Notes: generated from the sequence alone by a model not told the origin. A stretch of DNA of 64,000 nt from Cupriavidus taiwanensis (GCF_900250075.1 NZ_LT977070.1:1992734-2056733), one strand, 5' to 3'. Shown: positions 20,075 through 29,921, counted from the stretch's first letter. Translations and numbers: made by a program.

Positions 20075-21604
20075 ATGACGATTTCATACTGGGCAGCCGG
20101 GACAACCCTTTCCAGCCCGCCCCTGGACGGCGACGCGACCTGCGACGCCTGCGTGATCGGCGCGGGCATCGCCGGGCTGTCGGTCGCGTATGAACTGGCC
20201 GCGGCCGGACAGTCCGTGATCGTGATCGATGCGGACGGGCCTGGCGCGGGCGAAACCGGCCGGACCACCGCGCACCTGATGACGGCCTTCGACGATTACT
20301 TCTTCTACATCGAGCGCCATCTCGGCCATCAGGCGGCACGGCAGGTGGCGCAGAGCCACGCGGCGGCGGTGTCGCGGATGGAGTCGATCTGCGCGGCGGA
20401 GGCCATCGACTGCGACTTCCGGCGCGTCGACGGCTTCCTCTTTGCCGAATCGTCCGATGGCGAGGACCTGCTCTCCCGGGAACTCGATGCCGCGCACCGG
20501 GCCGGGCTCGACGAGGTCGAGCGGGTCAGCGACGTGCCGACCGGCAAGGTGGCGCTGCGCTCGGCGCTGCGGTTCCCGCGGCAAGGGCAGCTCCACCCGC
20601 TGAAGTACCTCGGCGGCCTGGTCGACGCGATCCAGCGCCGCGGCGGCAAGGTCTACGGCAAGACCCGCGCCATGGAGGTCGACGACGGCCGGCCCGCTAC
20701 CGTGCGCACCGACAGCGGCGCGCGCATCGAGGCCGGCAATGTCATCGTTGCCACCAATACACCGTTCATCGACCGCTTTGCCATCCATACCAAGCAGGCT
20801 GCGTACCGGACCTTCGTGGTGGGCATGAAGGTGCCGCGCGGCAGCATGCCGCCGTGCCAGTTCTGGGACACGCTCGATCCCTACCATTACGTGCGCATCG
20901 CCGGCGACCTCGATGCCGGCCACCAGCTGCTGATCAGCGGCGGCGAGGATCACAAGGTCGGCCAGGCGGACGATGCCGGGCAGCGCTTCGGCAGGCTGGT
21001 CGACTGGACCCGCCAGCGCTTCCCGGTGGTCGACGAACCCGTGTTCGCGTGGTCGGGCCAGGTGATGGAGCCGGTCGACGGGGTCGCCTTTATCGGCCGC
21101 AACCCGGGCGATACCAATGTCTATGTCGTCACCGGCGATTCCGGCAATGGCATGACCCACGGCGCCATTGCCGGCATGCTGATCCGCGACCAGATCACCG
21201 ACCGCACCAACGACTGGGCCGAGCTTTACGATCCCTCGCGCAAGTCGGTGACGGCCGTGGTCGAGTATGCGCGCGAGAACGCCAACGTGGTGGCCCAGTA
21301 CGCCGACTGGCTCGGCAAGGACGACGGCGTCGCGCTCGATGCCATCGCGCCCGGCGCCGGGCATGTGGTCAAGGCCGGCGGCCGCCATGTGGCCGCGTTC
21401 CGCGATGCGGATGGCGGCCTGCACACCTTCGACGCCACCTGCCCGCACCTGAAATGCCTGGTCCAGTGGAACAGCCTGGAGCAATCCTTCGATTGCCCCT
21501 GCCATGGCTCGCGCTTCGGCGTCGATGGCTCGGTGCTGCATGGTCCGGCAAAAGGTGGCCTGGAACCCGTCGACGTGACACGGGACGACCAGCACCATCA
21601 TTGA
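20075..21604 (+). CDS. FAD-dependent oxidoreductase with C-terminal Rieske [2Fe-2S] domain
   Basis: A 509-residue two-domain protein. Residues about 25-390 are a DAO-type FAD domain with the dinucleotide motif CVIGAGIAGLSVAYELA and the C-terminal FAD contact NVYVVTGDSGNGMTHG. Residues about 415-505 are a Rieske domain with ligands in TCPHLKCLVQW and DCPCHGSRF (C-x-H ... C-x2-H). This fusion resembles the YhfW/glycine-oxidase-with-Rieske type; substrate unknown. AGGAGG precedes ATG 20075 by 10 bases. A DUF2231 membrane protein follows in the same direction. Confidence 0.87.
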   Translation: MTISYWAAGTTLSSPPLDGDATCDACVIGAGIAGLSVAYELAAAGQSVIVIDADGPGAGETGRTTAHLMTAFDDYFFYIERHLGHQAARQVAQSHAAAVSRMESICAAEAIDCDFRRVDGFLFAESSDGEDLLSRELDAAHRAGLDEVERVSDVPTGKVALRSALRFPRQGQLHPLKYLGGLVDAIQRRGGKVYGKTRAMEVDDGRPATVRTDSGARIEAGNVIVATNTPFIDRFAIHTKQAAYRTFVVGMKVPRGSMPPCQFWDTLDPYHYVRIAGDLDAGHQLLISGGEDHKVGQADDAGQRFGRLVDWTRQRFPVVDEPVFAWSGQVMEPVDGVAFIGRNPGDTNVYVVTGDSGNGMTHGAIAGMLIRDQITDRTNDWAELYDPSRKSVTAVVEYARENANVVAQYADWLGKDDGVALDAIAPGAGHVVKAGGRHVAAFRDADGGLHTFDATCPHLKCLVQWNSLEQSFDCPCHGSRFGVDGSVLHGPAKGGLEPVDVTRDDQHHH

Positions 21605-21676
21605 ACGGGGAGGCACGCCGCGCCGGCGCGGCGAACGCAAGGGCCCATGCGCGCCCGGAACGTCAAAGGAGTCGCC

Positions 21677-22117
21677 ATGCTCACTCCCGCCAGCATTGCC
21701 AAGCACCCGATCCACCCGATGCTGATCACCATCCCCATCGGCTTGTGGATCTTTTCCTTTGTCTGCGACCTGATCCGCTATTTCGGCGGCGACAGTCCCA
21801 ACTGGCCGGTGGTGGCCTTGTATGCCATGGTCGGCGGCATCATTGGCGCGCTGGTCGCGGCGCTACCCGGCCTGATCGACCTGCTGTCGCTGCCCAGCGG
21901 CATCCGCCGCATTGCGCTGCTGCACATGGGAATCAACCTGACGGTGGTCGCGCTCTATGTGGTCAATGCCTGGTGGCGCATGCGCGGGGCCGGGGTTGGC
22001 GCCGTCGTGCTGTCGGCGGTCGCCATCGGCCTGCTGGCGGTATCCGGCTGGCTGGGCGGGAAGATGGTGCATGTCCATGGCGTGGGCGTGCAGACGCCGC
22101 CGGCACCGCTGCGGTGA
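21677..22117 (+). CDS. DUF2231 family inner membrane protein
   Basis: A 146-residue protein with four hydrophobic segments (about 17-37, 48-68, 82-102, 108-126) and the family motif HPIHPMLITIPIGLWIFSF at the N-terminus. DUF2231 proteins often sit near Rieske or cytochrome-type redox genes and may bind haem through the conserved His pair; that is inference. ATG 21677 has AAAGGAG 7 bases upstream. It lies 72 bases after the Rieske gene, probably in one operon. Confidence 0.82.
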   Translation: MLTPASIAKHPIHPMLITIPIGLWIFSFVCDLIRYFGGDSPNWPVVALYAMVGGIIGALVAALPGLIDLLSLPSGIRRIALLHMGINLTVVALYVVNAWWRMRGAGVGAVVLSAVAIGLLAVSGWLGGKMVHVHGVGVQTPPAPLR

Positions 22118-22139
22118 CAAGGCCGGCCCTTGCAGCACC

Positions 22140-23450
22140 CTAAAGCAGGTCGCGCAGCCTGTAGTACCACATCCCCAGCACCAGCGCGGGGGTCCTGAAC
22201 AGCGCACCGCCCGGGAAGCGGTGATGCCGGATGCGGGTAAACACATCGAACCTCGAGGCATCGCCGCACATCGCCTCGGCGATCAGCTTGCCGGCCATGC
22301 CGGCAAACGACAGCCCGTGGCCGGAGAATCCCTGCGCATAGTAGAGGTTGGTGCCGATGCGGCCCAGGTCGGGTGCCCGGTTCATGGTGATATCGACGAA
22401 GCCGCCCCAGGAATAATCGATATTCAAATCCGCCGTCTGTGGAAAGACCTGCAGCATGCGCGCGCGGATGCGCTGCACCAGGTTGCCCGGCGGGCGCGCG
22501 CTGAAGGTCTCGCCGGCCCCGAACAGCAGGCGGTTGTCGGCGCTGAGACGGAAATAGTCGACGATCAGGTTGTTGTCGGATACCGCGACCCGGCTCGGCA
22601 TCAGCGCGGCGGCACGTTGCGCCTCCATCGGCTCGGTCGCGATCATGTACGTCCCCACCGGCATGATGCGCGCCGCGATTTCCGGCGCCAGATGGTCGCC
22701 GAACTCGCCCAGGTAGACGTTGCCGGCCAGCACCACCTGCCGGCAGCGCACTTCGCCCTCGGCGGTCTTCACCACCGGCGCCTGGTCGCGCTCGACGCGA
22801 TACGCGGCCGAATTCTCGAAGACCTCGACACCCTGCCGGCGCGCCGCATCGCCCAGCCCCAGGCAGTACTTGAGCGGATGCAGATGGCCCGAGTGCGGGT
22901 CATACGCCCCGGCGACAAAGCGGTCGCTGGCGACATGGCGGCCAAGGTGCGGACGTTCGACCCATTCGAGCGGATAGTCATAGCGCTCGCGCATATGGCG
23001 CACCCAGCGGCGCAGGCCGTCGACCTTGTGCGCCCTTGGCGCCAGCGTCATGTAGCCGCGCACGTGGTCGCAGTCGATGCCGTAGGTGGCGATGCGCTGC
23101 TCCAGCAGGCGCATGCCCTCGACCGATGCATTCCAGGCCGCCTGCGCGACCTCGGCCGGGCACTGGCGCTCGATCGCGCCCTCCCCCTCGGCGCCGAAGC
23201 CGACGATGGCCTGGCCGCCATTGCGTCCGGAAGCGCCCCAGCCGATCCGGTGCGCCTCGAGCAGCGCCACATGAAAGCCGCGCGCGGCCAGTTCCAGCGC
23301 GCAGGACAGGCCGGCGTAGCCGCCGCCCACCACGCACACCTCCGCCTCCGTGCGTCCCTGCAATGGCGGGCTCGGCGCCGGCCGCGCGACGCTCGCCTCG
23401 TAGTACGAGTTTTCGATGACGCCCAGTTCTTTTTGCAGCAGCCCCGACAT
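22140..23450 (-). CDS. FAD-dependent amine oxidoreductase, PuuB-like
   Basis: A 436-residue DAO-family flavoprotein resembling gamma-glutamylputrescine oxidase PuuB. The Rossmann motif VCVVGGGYAGLSCALELA, GWGASGRNGGQAIVGFG and the C-terminal YYAQGFSGHGLSFAGMAGKL are visible. It likely deaminates an amine with FAD and oxygen. It lies 32 bases downstream of homospermidine synthase in the same direction, which suggests a polyamine substrate. The rest of a Puu pathway is not in the window. Confidence 0.82.
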   Translation of the reverse strand: MSGLLQKELGVIENSYYEASVARPAPSPPLQGRTEAEVCVVGGGYAGLSCALELAARGFHVALLEAHRIGWGASGRNGGQAIVGFGAEGEGAIERQCPAEVAQAAWNASVEGMRLLEQRIATYGIDCDHVRGYMTLAPRAHKVDGLRRWVRHMRERYDYPLEWVERPHLGRHVASDRFVAGAYDPHSGHLHPLKYCLGLGDAARRQGVEVFENSAAYRVERDQAPVVKTAEGEVRCRQVVLAGNVYLGEFGDHLAPEIAARIMPVGTYMIATEPMEAQRAAALMPSRVAVSDNNLIVDYFRLSADNRLLFGAGETFSARPPGNLVQRIRARMLQVFPQTADLNIDYSWGGFVDITMNRAPDLGRIGTNLYYAQGFSGHGLSFAGMAGKLIAEAMCGDASRFDVFTRIRHHRFPGGALFRTPALVLGMWYYRLRDLL

Positions 23451-23482
23451 CGCCCTCGGCTCCGGTTGCGCCTGGCCTGCGC

Positions 23483-24910
23483 CTACGGCACGCGCACGTT
23501 GACGAACTGCCAGGGGTCTTCGTCGCCCGCTTCCGGATACAGCTGCGAGTGCTGCGTCAGCGGCGTCCAGTCGGCATAGACGCCGACCAGCTCGCCCAGG
23601 TAGGGCCGCGCGATGCGCAGCACGGTTTCGTAATCCAGGTCATCGGGCTCGACCACGCCCGCGCGCGGATGCTCCAGCGCCCAGACCATGCCGCCCAGGA
23701 TGCCGGCAACCACTTGCAGGCTGGTGGCGGTGTTGTGATCCACCAGCTGCCGGGCCTGGTCCGTGGCCAGCCTGGAGCCGTACCAGTAGGCGCCGCGCGC
23801 ATTGCCCATCAGCAAGACCCCGAGCTCATCCATGCCGGCGACGATATCGTCGCGCAGGATGCGCTGGTGGTCCTGCTTGCGCCCCCCGTTGCCCATCAGT
23901 TCGTCGATCGACAGCAGCGCGTCGTCGCAAGGATGGTAAGCGTAGTGCACCGTCGGCCGGTAAACGACTTCGCCGTTGTCGCGAAGGGTCAGGTGATCGG
24001 CAATCGAAATCGACTCGCCGTGCGTGATCAGAAAGCCGTGGTAAGGGCCACCGAGCGGCGTCCAGCTGCGCACGCGCGTGCCGAATCCGGGGCGCGTCAA
24101 GTACACCGCCGCATCCGAGCCGAACCCGTGCCGGCGCGCGTCCGCGGGCCAGTGCCGCTCGTGCGTGCCCCAGCCCAGTTCCGCCGGCTGCAGCCCTTCC
24201 TCGATAAAGGCGTCGACCGACCACGTATTGATGAACTCGTTGGCTACCTTGCGCCGGTCGCCCACCTGGGTGTCCTGCTCGGCGATGTGGATGGCGCGGA
24301 TATCGAGCTGGCGGGCCAGTGCCGCCCAGTCCTCGAAGCTGGCCGGCCGCTCATGGTCGACGTCGTTGTCCGCAGCGATATTGACCAGCGCCTGCTTGAC
24401 CAGCGCCGACACCAGGCCGGGGTTGGCGCCCTGCGTCAGGATCGCGGTGGGGCCGTCGCGCTTGTCGAGGCGGAACGCCAGCACGCCTTCGCGCAGGGCA
24501 TAGTTGCTGCGGCGTGACAGCGGCGCGTCCGGGTCCGTGGCCGCGCCTGCCCACGGCTCGATCGAGGTATCCAAGTACAGCGCGCCGTGCTCCCAGCAAT
24601 AGCGCACCAGCGCCTCGCTCGAGACATTGACCGACAGGTTCAGCAGGAAGTCACCTTCGCCGACGAGGTCCTGCAGCACCTGCTTGTGGTTCTCCTCGGT
24701 CAGCGCCTTGGTCACCACGCGGATGCCATAAGCCTGCGCAACCGAGAGATCGTTGCCCGCCGGACAGATCACGGTGATCTGCGCCGGCGTGATGTCGAGA
24801 TGGCGCAGCAGCACCGGCAACACGGAACGCGCAATGCTGCCGAAACCAACGATCAGCATGCGGCCGTCCAGGCGGCCGAATTTCTTGAAAGTGGTTGCCG
24901 GCGCATCCAT
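23483..24910 (-). CDS. hss: Homospermidine synthase
   Basis: A 475-residue NAD-dependent homospermidine synthase (saccharopine-dehydrogenase-like fold). It transfers an aminobutyl group between putrescine molecules to make sym-homospermidine. The NAD motif is MLIVGFGSIARSVLPVLLRH; family segments LDTSIEPWAG, LTQGANPGLVS, GWGTHERHWP and HPCDDALLSIDELMGNGG are all present. ATG 24910 is the first start. It is the first gene of a two-gene operon with the PuuB-like oxidase, and diverges from a Gly-rich protein gene with 251 bases between. Confidence 0.92.
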   Translation of the reverse strand: MDAPATTFKKFGRLDGRMLIVGFGSIARSVLPVLLRHLDITPAQITVICPAGNDLSVAQAYGIRVVTKALTEENHKQVLQDLVGEGDFLLNLSVNVSSEALVRYCWEHGALYLDTSIEPWAGAATDPDAPLSRRSNYALREGVLAFRLDKRDGPTAILTQGANPGLVSALVKQALVNIAADNDVDHERPASFEDWAALARQLDIRAIHIAEQDTQVGDRRKVANEFINTWSVDAFIEEGLQPAELGWGTHERHWPADARRHGFGSDAAVYLTRPGFGTRVRSWTPLGGPYHGFLITHGESISIADHLTLRDNGEVVYRPTVHYAYHPCDDALLSIDELMGNGGRKQDHQRILRDDIVAGMDELGVLLMGNARGAYWYGSRLATDQARQLVDHNTATSLQVVAGILGGMVWALEHPRAGVVEPDDLDYETVLRIARPYLGELVGVYADWTPLTQHSQLYPEAGDEDPWQFVNVRVP

Positions 24911-25161
24911 CGCATGCTCCCGAGATACCGCTGCCGCGGAGATGACTTTTATTTCTCATAAGCAATCCCCATGCCGGTCGCCCGGGTTGCGCCATGCGCA
25001 GCGATATGCCGCTGCCTGCTGCCGCGCACACCGACCGATGTGACCTCAGGTAACTCTTGCCGCCTGACACCGGCAAACCTTGCAATGGTGTGCACGGCAG
25101 CATGCGCGCCGGGCTGGAACGCCCCTTGCGGCTACCGTGCTTCCAATGCAAGGAGACGACG

Positions 25162-25647
25162 ATGAAAGCTCGGACATGGATGATGGCATGGCTTGCCTGC
25201 ACGGCGCTGGCAAGCGGTGCGGCACTGGCGCAGGGCGCCGGTGGCGCCGGTGGCGCCGGTGGCGCCGGTGGTGGCGGCGGCTCGGGCGGCAGCTCGGGCG
25301 GCGGCAGCGCCGGCACGGGCCCGTCGGGCACGCCCGGCACGCCGGGCAGCCCGGGCACGCCCGGCACCGGCACCAGCATGACCGACGGCGGCGGCAAGGC
25401 CGCCAGCGGCGACACGCACGGCAGCTCGCGCTCTTCGGCCGGCAAGCGGCATGGCACTGACGCCGGCGCCGGCCGCGCGGCGGGGGCATCGGGCGTGGCC
25501 GCGCCCTCCGGCTCGACCGGTTCGCCGTCGGTCACTGGCTCGGGAACCACGCGTAGCGGCGGACTGGACGCGCCCAGCACGGGCACCGGCGGTACCGGCA
25601 CCACCGGACCGTCGGGTGGCGCGCCTGGAACCGGCATGGGGCGCTGA
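25162..25647 (+). CDS. Secreted Gly/Ser/Thr-rich low-complexity protein
   Basis: A 161-residue protein with a clear signal peptide (MKARTWMMAWLACTALASGAALA, cleavage before QG). The mature part is almost only Gly, Ser, Thr, Ala and Pro: GAG repeats, then a collagen-like GTPGTPGSPGTPGTG, then GSTGSPSVTGSGTTRSGG. AAGGAGACGACG precedes ATG 25162. No catalytic residues can be proposed; a structural cell-envelope role is a guess. Low complexity makes the reading frame less certain than usual, but the signal peptide and ribosome site support it. Confidence 0.65.
   Translation: MKARTWMMAWLACTALASGAALAQGAGGAGGAGGAGGGGGSGGSSGGGSAGTGPSGTPGTPGSPGTPGTGTSMTDGGGKAASGDTHGSSRSSAGKRHGTDAGAGRAAGASGVAAPSGSTGSPSVTGSGTTRSGGLDAPSTGTGGTGTTGPSGGAPGTGMGR
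25234..25269 (+). repeat. Four tandem copies of GGCGCCGGT
   Basis: Exact 9-bp repeats encoding GAG tripeptides just after the signal peptide of the Gly-rich protein. A length change keeps the frame, so allele size variation is possible without loss of the protein. Confidence 0.85.
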
Positions 25648-25694
25648 GCGCGCTACCTGAGCGCGGACAGCAGCACGGGCGCGTGGCCCGCCGG

Positions 25695-28600
25695 CTAGAA
25701 CGGCGCCGCGAACGTCAGCCGCACGCCCTGCTGCAGCCCGCCCATGCCGACCATCACGTTGTAGTCGAGCCCAAACGTCATCGAGCGCCTGCGCAGCTTG
25801 CCGCCCAGCCCCAGCTGCAGGCGGTCGCGCCCGTATGGCGCGTTGCCCACCGTGTAGGCGGGGCCGGTGCCGGCAAGGTCGGCGTACGCCAGCCCGGCCG
25901 CGCTCTGGCCGCTGAAATCATGCTGGTACTCCAGCCGCGCGAACGGCAGGAACAGCCCCCATCGCGTCGACGTGGCGTATTCCGTGCGCAGCCCGAGCGT
26001 GCCGGACACCGTGGTCACGGTCTGGCCGAAATACTTCAGCGCGCTGAAGCCGGCGCCGGTCTCGGTGAACGGGTCGAGCGTGCTGTCGGACACCGACAGG
26101 CGTCCGTACGGCGAGACCAGCCAGGCCTCGCTCCGATACTCGTATCCCGCCGACAGCGAGGCAAAGATCTGGTGCCCGTCGCGCTTGCCGTAGGCGAACG
26201 CGCTTTCGTCACCGACCCAGCGGCGCGAGTCGAAGCTGAGCGAGCCATAGCCGGCGACGCCGTCGACAAACAGCGATGGCTGCGGCCGGTAGCTGCCATA
26301 CAGCGCGGCACTGAAACTGTCCGCGGTGCTGCGCGTGCCGGCCGAACCCACGTCGGTGCTGTCGCGGCCATAGCCGAAGCCGATGCCGAGCGTGAGCTGG
26401 TCGGAGAAGCGATAGTCGACCCCGGCGGTCACGCCACCCGTGGTGAAGCGAAAGCCCGAGCGCTGCGTCCCCGCGTTGGCGAAGCCGAAGTCGACGGTGC
26501 CCGCGGTCCAGAATGCCAGGCGCGCGTCGTCGGTGTCGTCCGTGCCAGCCGCGTCGGCGCCGCTGCCGGGGTCCGCGCCGCCGGGAAGGTCCGGGGCGTT
26601 GCCGGCGCCAGCGCTGGCCGCGGCGGTCGCGCGCGCGGCACGGGAGTCGGTCGCGGGGTCGGGCCCGCGTCCGCGCTGGCCGGTCGAGGCCGTGCCGCGC
26701 AGGCAGGCATCGCGCGCGGCGAAGCCTTCGACCGCCTGGCAGCGTTCCGGATCGGCCTGGGCGCGCGGCATCACCACCGAGATCTGGTTGCCTGACGGCG
26801 CCCTGCCCTTGCCGTGCAGCGCCTCCAGGCGCTGGTTGTAGTTGGCGATCTGCGCGGTGGCGAAGCGCCGCGCGGCCTGGATCTGCGCGTTGACCAGCCC
26901 GACCACGTCGGGATCGGTGGACGGATCCCGGCGCGCCGCCACGGCCACCTGGATCAGCGCCGGCGACGAGGTCGCCACGGCATTGCTGAGCGTATAGGTC
27001 ACCACCGCGGTGCCGGCGAAAGCGGCCGCCGGCACGAAGTTGACGGTGTAGGCGGTGGCGGCGAGCTGCCTGCCGTCGGCGGCCGGCGTCTTCGGCGCGG
27101 CGCTGGCGACGGTGGCGGTGCCGGCCTCGGCAGGCACCACCGACACGATCGCGGCACCGGTAAACGGCCCGCCGCTGGCGCCCTCGGTCACGTCGATGTC
27201 GACGGGCCGGCCCGCCAGCGTCGACACCTGCTTCTGCGCCACCGGCACCGGCACCGCATTGACCGTGACGGTCACCGGCACCGGCGCCGAGGTCCCCGCG
27301 CTGTTGGCCAGCGCATACGTGAAGGTGATCGGGCCCGAGGCGGTCGGCACCGGCGTATAGACGATGTCCAGTCCGTTCACCACGGCGCTGCCGCTGCTCG
27401 GTGGCGTGACGATGCTGACGCCGGAGAAAGGCCCGTTGGCGGCGTTGGCGGCGGCATGGATGGTCACCGGCGCATTCGACAGCGTGGTCACCGCCACCGG
27501 CGGCGCCGAGGGCATGCCCTGTCCCGTCGCCAGCGTATAGACGCGGCTGATGCTGTACGGGGCGCCGGTGCCGGTGCTGCTGTCGGTCACGCGCACCGTG
27601 AACGTATGGCTGCCGGCCGCCGACGGCGTACCGCTCAGCACACCGGTGGACGGGTTCAGCGACAGCCCCGCGGGCAGCGATCCGGCCGCCACGGCAAAGG
27701 TGTACGGCGCGGTGCCGCCGCCGGCGGCAAAGGCCTGGCTGTACGAAGCCCCTGCGACCGGCGCAGGCAGCGTCGCGGGCGACAGGCTCAGCGCCGGGGC
27801 GCTCACCGTCAGCGTATAGGCGCGGCTGCCGGTATAGGGGCCGGTGCCGGTGCTGCTGTCGGTGGCGCTCACGGTGACGTTGTACGTGCCGCCTGCGCTC
27901 GGCGTGCCCGACAGCACGCCGCCGGCCGACAGCGACATGCCGGCGGGCAAGGTGCCCGCCGTGATCGCGAACGTGTACGGCGCCGTGCCGCCGCTGGCCG
28001 TGAAGACCTGGCTGTAGGCCGCGGCGACGGCGGCCTGCGGCAGCGTGGCCGGCTGGATGGCAATGGTCGGCGCACCGATCGCGACGCTGTACGCGCGGCT
28101 TCCCGTAAAGCCCAGGCTGTCGGTCGCGCGGATCGCGAAGTTGTAGTTGCCCCCGGCCACCGTGGTGCCGGCAATGGCGCCGGTACTGCCATTGAGCGTC
28201 AGCCCGGGCGGCAAGGCGCCCGCGACCACGCTGTACGTGTAGGGCGCGGTGCCGCCGCTCGCGCTCACGCTCTGGCTATACGCGATGCCCAGCGCGGGAT
28301 TGGCCAGCGTGGCCGGCGTCAGCGTGACCGTCGGCGCCGCGATGGTCAGCGCATAAGCGCCGGCCACGCTGTATGGCCCGGTCCCGCCGCTGCTGTCGTT
28401 TGCCTGGATCGTGAAGGACACGGTCCCCGCCGTGGCCGGCGTACCCGACAACACGCCCGTCGCGGTGTTGAACGACATCCCTGCCGGCATGGTGCCGCTA
28501 TTGACCGTGATCGCGTAGGTATAGGGTGCGGTACCGCCGCTCGCGACGAAGGCCTGCCTGAACGGCGTGCCCGCCGCCGCGCCAAGCGGCCCCGGCGCCG

Positions 28601-29921
28601 GCGACAGGCTCATCGCCGCGCCGCCCACCACCATCGACAGCGTGCCGCTGGTGACGCTGAAAGGCCCCGTCCCCGTGCTGCTGTCCGTGGCCCGCACCGT
28701 GAAGTTGAAGGTGCCGCCCGCGATGGGCGTCCCGGCAAGCACACCCGAACTCGACAGCGCCATGCCGGGCGGCAACACGCCCGAGGCCAAGGTATAGGTG
28801 TACGGCCCGGTGCCACCGGTGGCCCCCGCCAGCGACTGGCTGTAGGCGCCTCCCACCGAGCCTGGAGGCGGCGATGACGGCGTGTAGATCAGCGTCGGGC
28901 TCGCCACGGTGATGGTCACGGTAGCGGGCGCCGAGGTGCCGGACGCATTGGTGGCCGTATAGGTGAAGCTGTCCGGTCCCGCGTAGGACGAGGTGGGCGT
29001 ATAGGTGATCGAGGTACCGGTGGCGATCGCCGTGCCGTGGGCGGGCGGCGACGCCACGCTGACGCTGGCGGCCGCGCCGCCGGTAAGGTTCAGCGTGATG
29101 GGGTTGCCGGCGCTGCCATACGCCACCGTGGCGCTGACGTTGTTGGCCACCGGAAGCGCCGAGACATAGGTGAAGCGGTCGGCGGCGCTGATGGCGCTGG
29201 TGCCGGCGGCCGTGGTCACGGTCACGTCGACGGTGCCGGCCGCGCCAAGGGGCGCCGTGGCGCTCAGCGAGGTCGGGCTGTTGACCACGAACGATGCGGC
29301 CGCGGCGCCGAACCTGACCGCGGTCACGCCGACAAAGTTGGTGCCGGAAACGGTCACGGTGGTGCCGCCGCTGGCCGGGCCGGACGAAGGCGTCACCCCG
29401 GTCACGGTCGGCGGGCCGGCCGCGACGTGGAAGTGCACCGTGCCGGCAGGCGACCAGGTCGCGCCGTTGTCGCTTGTATAGAAGACTGCGGTGTCGGTGC
29501 CGACGAAACCGGCGGGCGGCGTGTAGACAAAGCCGTTTTCGTTCTGGCCGTTCGGCAGGTTGCCGTTGTAGACGTACAGCGTGGCGCCCTGCACAGTGGG
29601 CGTGGCCTGCGTCGATGCGCCGAAGTTGCCGTTGCCGAACGCGTCGTAGGCAATGCCGAACTGGTTCGGATCGCAGGCGGAGTAGTCCGCCACGGTGAAG
29701 GCATAGACCCTTTGCTGGTTGGACGTGGCGGCGATGTTCAGCGTGCACGAGACCGCAAAGGCCGGCGCGGGAGACCCCAGCAGCAAACCCAGCCACAGCG
29801 CCACCAGTAGCGACCACAGCCGGCAACGCCAGCCCTGCCAACTGCGATGCACACGTGCGACGGCCCCCGCCGTCCGCCCGGCACGCTCCGCGCCGGCGCA
29901 ACCCCTGGCTTGTCTTGACAC
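25695..29921 (-). CDS. Large Ig-repeat autotransporter (type V secretion)
   Basis: A 1,408-residue surface protein. From the N-terminus: extended signal (hydrophobic RLWSLLVALWLGLLLG, cleavage after AFA), a 130-residue leader domain, an IPT/TIG domain (PTVTGVTPSSGPASGGTTVT), an Ig-like domain ending ATVTITVA, five He_PIG-type repeats of about 90 residues (YSQ...GGTAPYTF...LSGTP), two more Ig-like modules, a low-complexity linker, and a C-terminal autotransporter beta-barrel of about 280 residues ending in Phe. The barrel should insert in the outer membrane and display the repeats. GTG 29921 is chosen because GGGAGA lies 7 bases upstream; the frame is open to an ATG at 30182, which would add 87 residues. 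Ligand or adhesion target unknown. Confidence 0.82.
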   Translation of the reverse strand: MSRQARGCAGAERAGRTAGAVARVHRSWQGWRCRLWSLLVALWLGLLLGSPAPAFAVSCTLNIAATSNQQRVYAFTVADYSACDPNQFGIAYDAFGNGNFGASTQATPTVQGATLYVYNGNLPNGQNENGFVYTPPAGFVGTDTAVFYTSDNGATWSPAGTVHFHVAAGPPTVTGVTPSSGPASGGTTVTVSGTNFVGVTAVRFGAAAASFVVNSPTSLSATAPLGAAGTVDVTVTTAAGTSAISAADRFTYVSALPVANNVSATVAYGSAGNPITLNLTGGAAASVSVASPPAHGTAIATGTSITYTPTSSYAGPDSFTYTATNASGTSAPATVTITVASPTLIYTPSSPPPGSVGGAYSQSLAGATGGTGPYTYTLASGVLPPGMALSSSGVLAGTPIAGGTFNFTVRATDSSTGTGPFSVTSGTLSMVVGGAAMSLSPAPGPLGAAAGTPFRQAFVASGGTAPYTYAITVNSGTMPAGMSFNTATGVLSGTPATAGTVSFTIQANDSSGGTGPYSVAGAYALTIAAPTVTLTPATLANPALGIAYSQSVSASGGTAPYTYSVVAGALPPGLTLNGSTGAIAGTTVAGGNYNFAIRATDSLGFTGSRAYSVAIGAPTIAIQPATLPQAAVAAAYSQVFTASGGTAPYTFAITAGTLPAGMSLSAGGVLSGTPSAGGTYNVTVSATDSSTGTGPYTGSRAYTLTVSAPALSLSPATLPAPVAGASYSQAFAAGGGTAPYTFAVAAGSLPAGLSLNPSTGVLSGTPSAAGSHTFTVRVTDSSTGTGAPYSISRVYTLATGQGMPSAPPVAVTTLSNAPVTIHAAANAANGPFSGVSIVTPPSSGSAVVNGLDIVYTPVPTASGPITFTYALANSAGTSAPVPVTVTVNAVPVPVAQKQVSTLAGRPVDIDVTEGASGGPFTGAAIVSVVPAEAGTATVASAAPKTPAADGRQLAATAYTVNFVPAAAFAGTAVVTYTLSNAVATSSPALIQVAVAARRDPSTDPDVVGLVNAQIQAARRFATAQIANYNQRLEALHGKGRAPSGNQISVVMPRAQADPERCQAVEGFAARDACLRGTASTGQRGRGPDPATDSRAARATAAASAGAGNAPDLPGGADPGSGADAAGTDDTDDARLAFWTAGTVDFGFANAGTQRSGFRFTTGGVTAGVDYRFSDQLTLGIGFGYGRDSTDVGSAGTRSTADSFSAALYGSYRPQPSLFVDGVAGYGSLSFDSRRWVGDESAFAYGKRDGHQIFASLSAGYEYRSEAWLVSPYGRLSVSDSTLDPFTETGAGFSALKYFGQTVTTVSGTLGLRTEYATSTRWGLFLPFARLEYQHDFSGQSAAGLAYADLAGTGPAYTVGNAPYGRDRLQLGLGGKLRRRSMTFGLDYNVMVGMGGLQQGVRLTFAAPF
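27520..28905 (-). repeat. Five degenerate ~270-bp repeats coding for He_PIG modules
   Basis: Five tandem modules sharing YSQ-x-GGTAPYTY/F, LPPG/LPAG and GVLSGTP followed by DSSTGTGPY. They are similar at protein level and only partly at DNA level, so they are old duplications, though recombination between them could still change copy number. Confidence 0.8.

Noticed and set aside
26814..28877. A 687-codon plus-strand open frame
   Set aside because: Mirror of the Ig repeats of the autotransporter; Arg/His/Gly-rich and without features.
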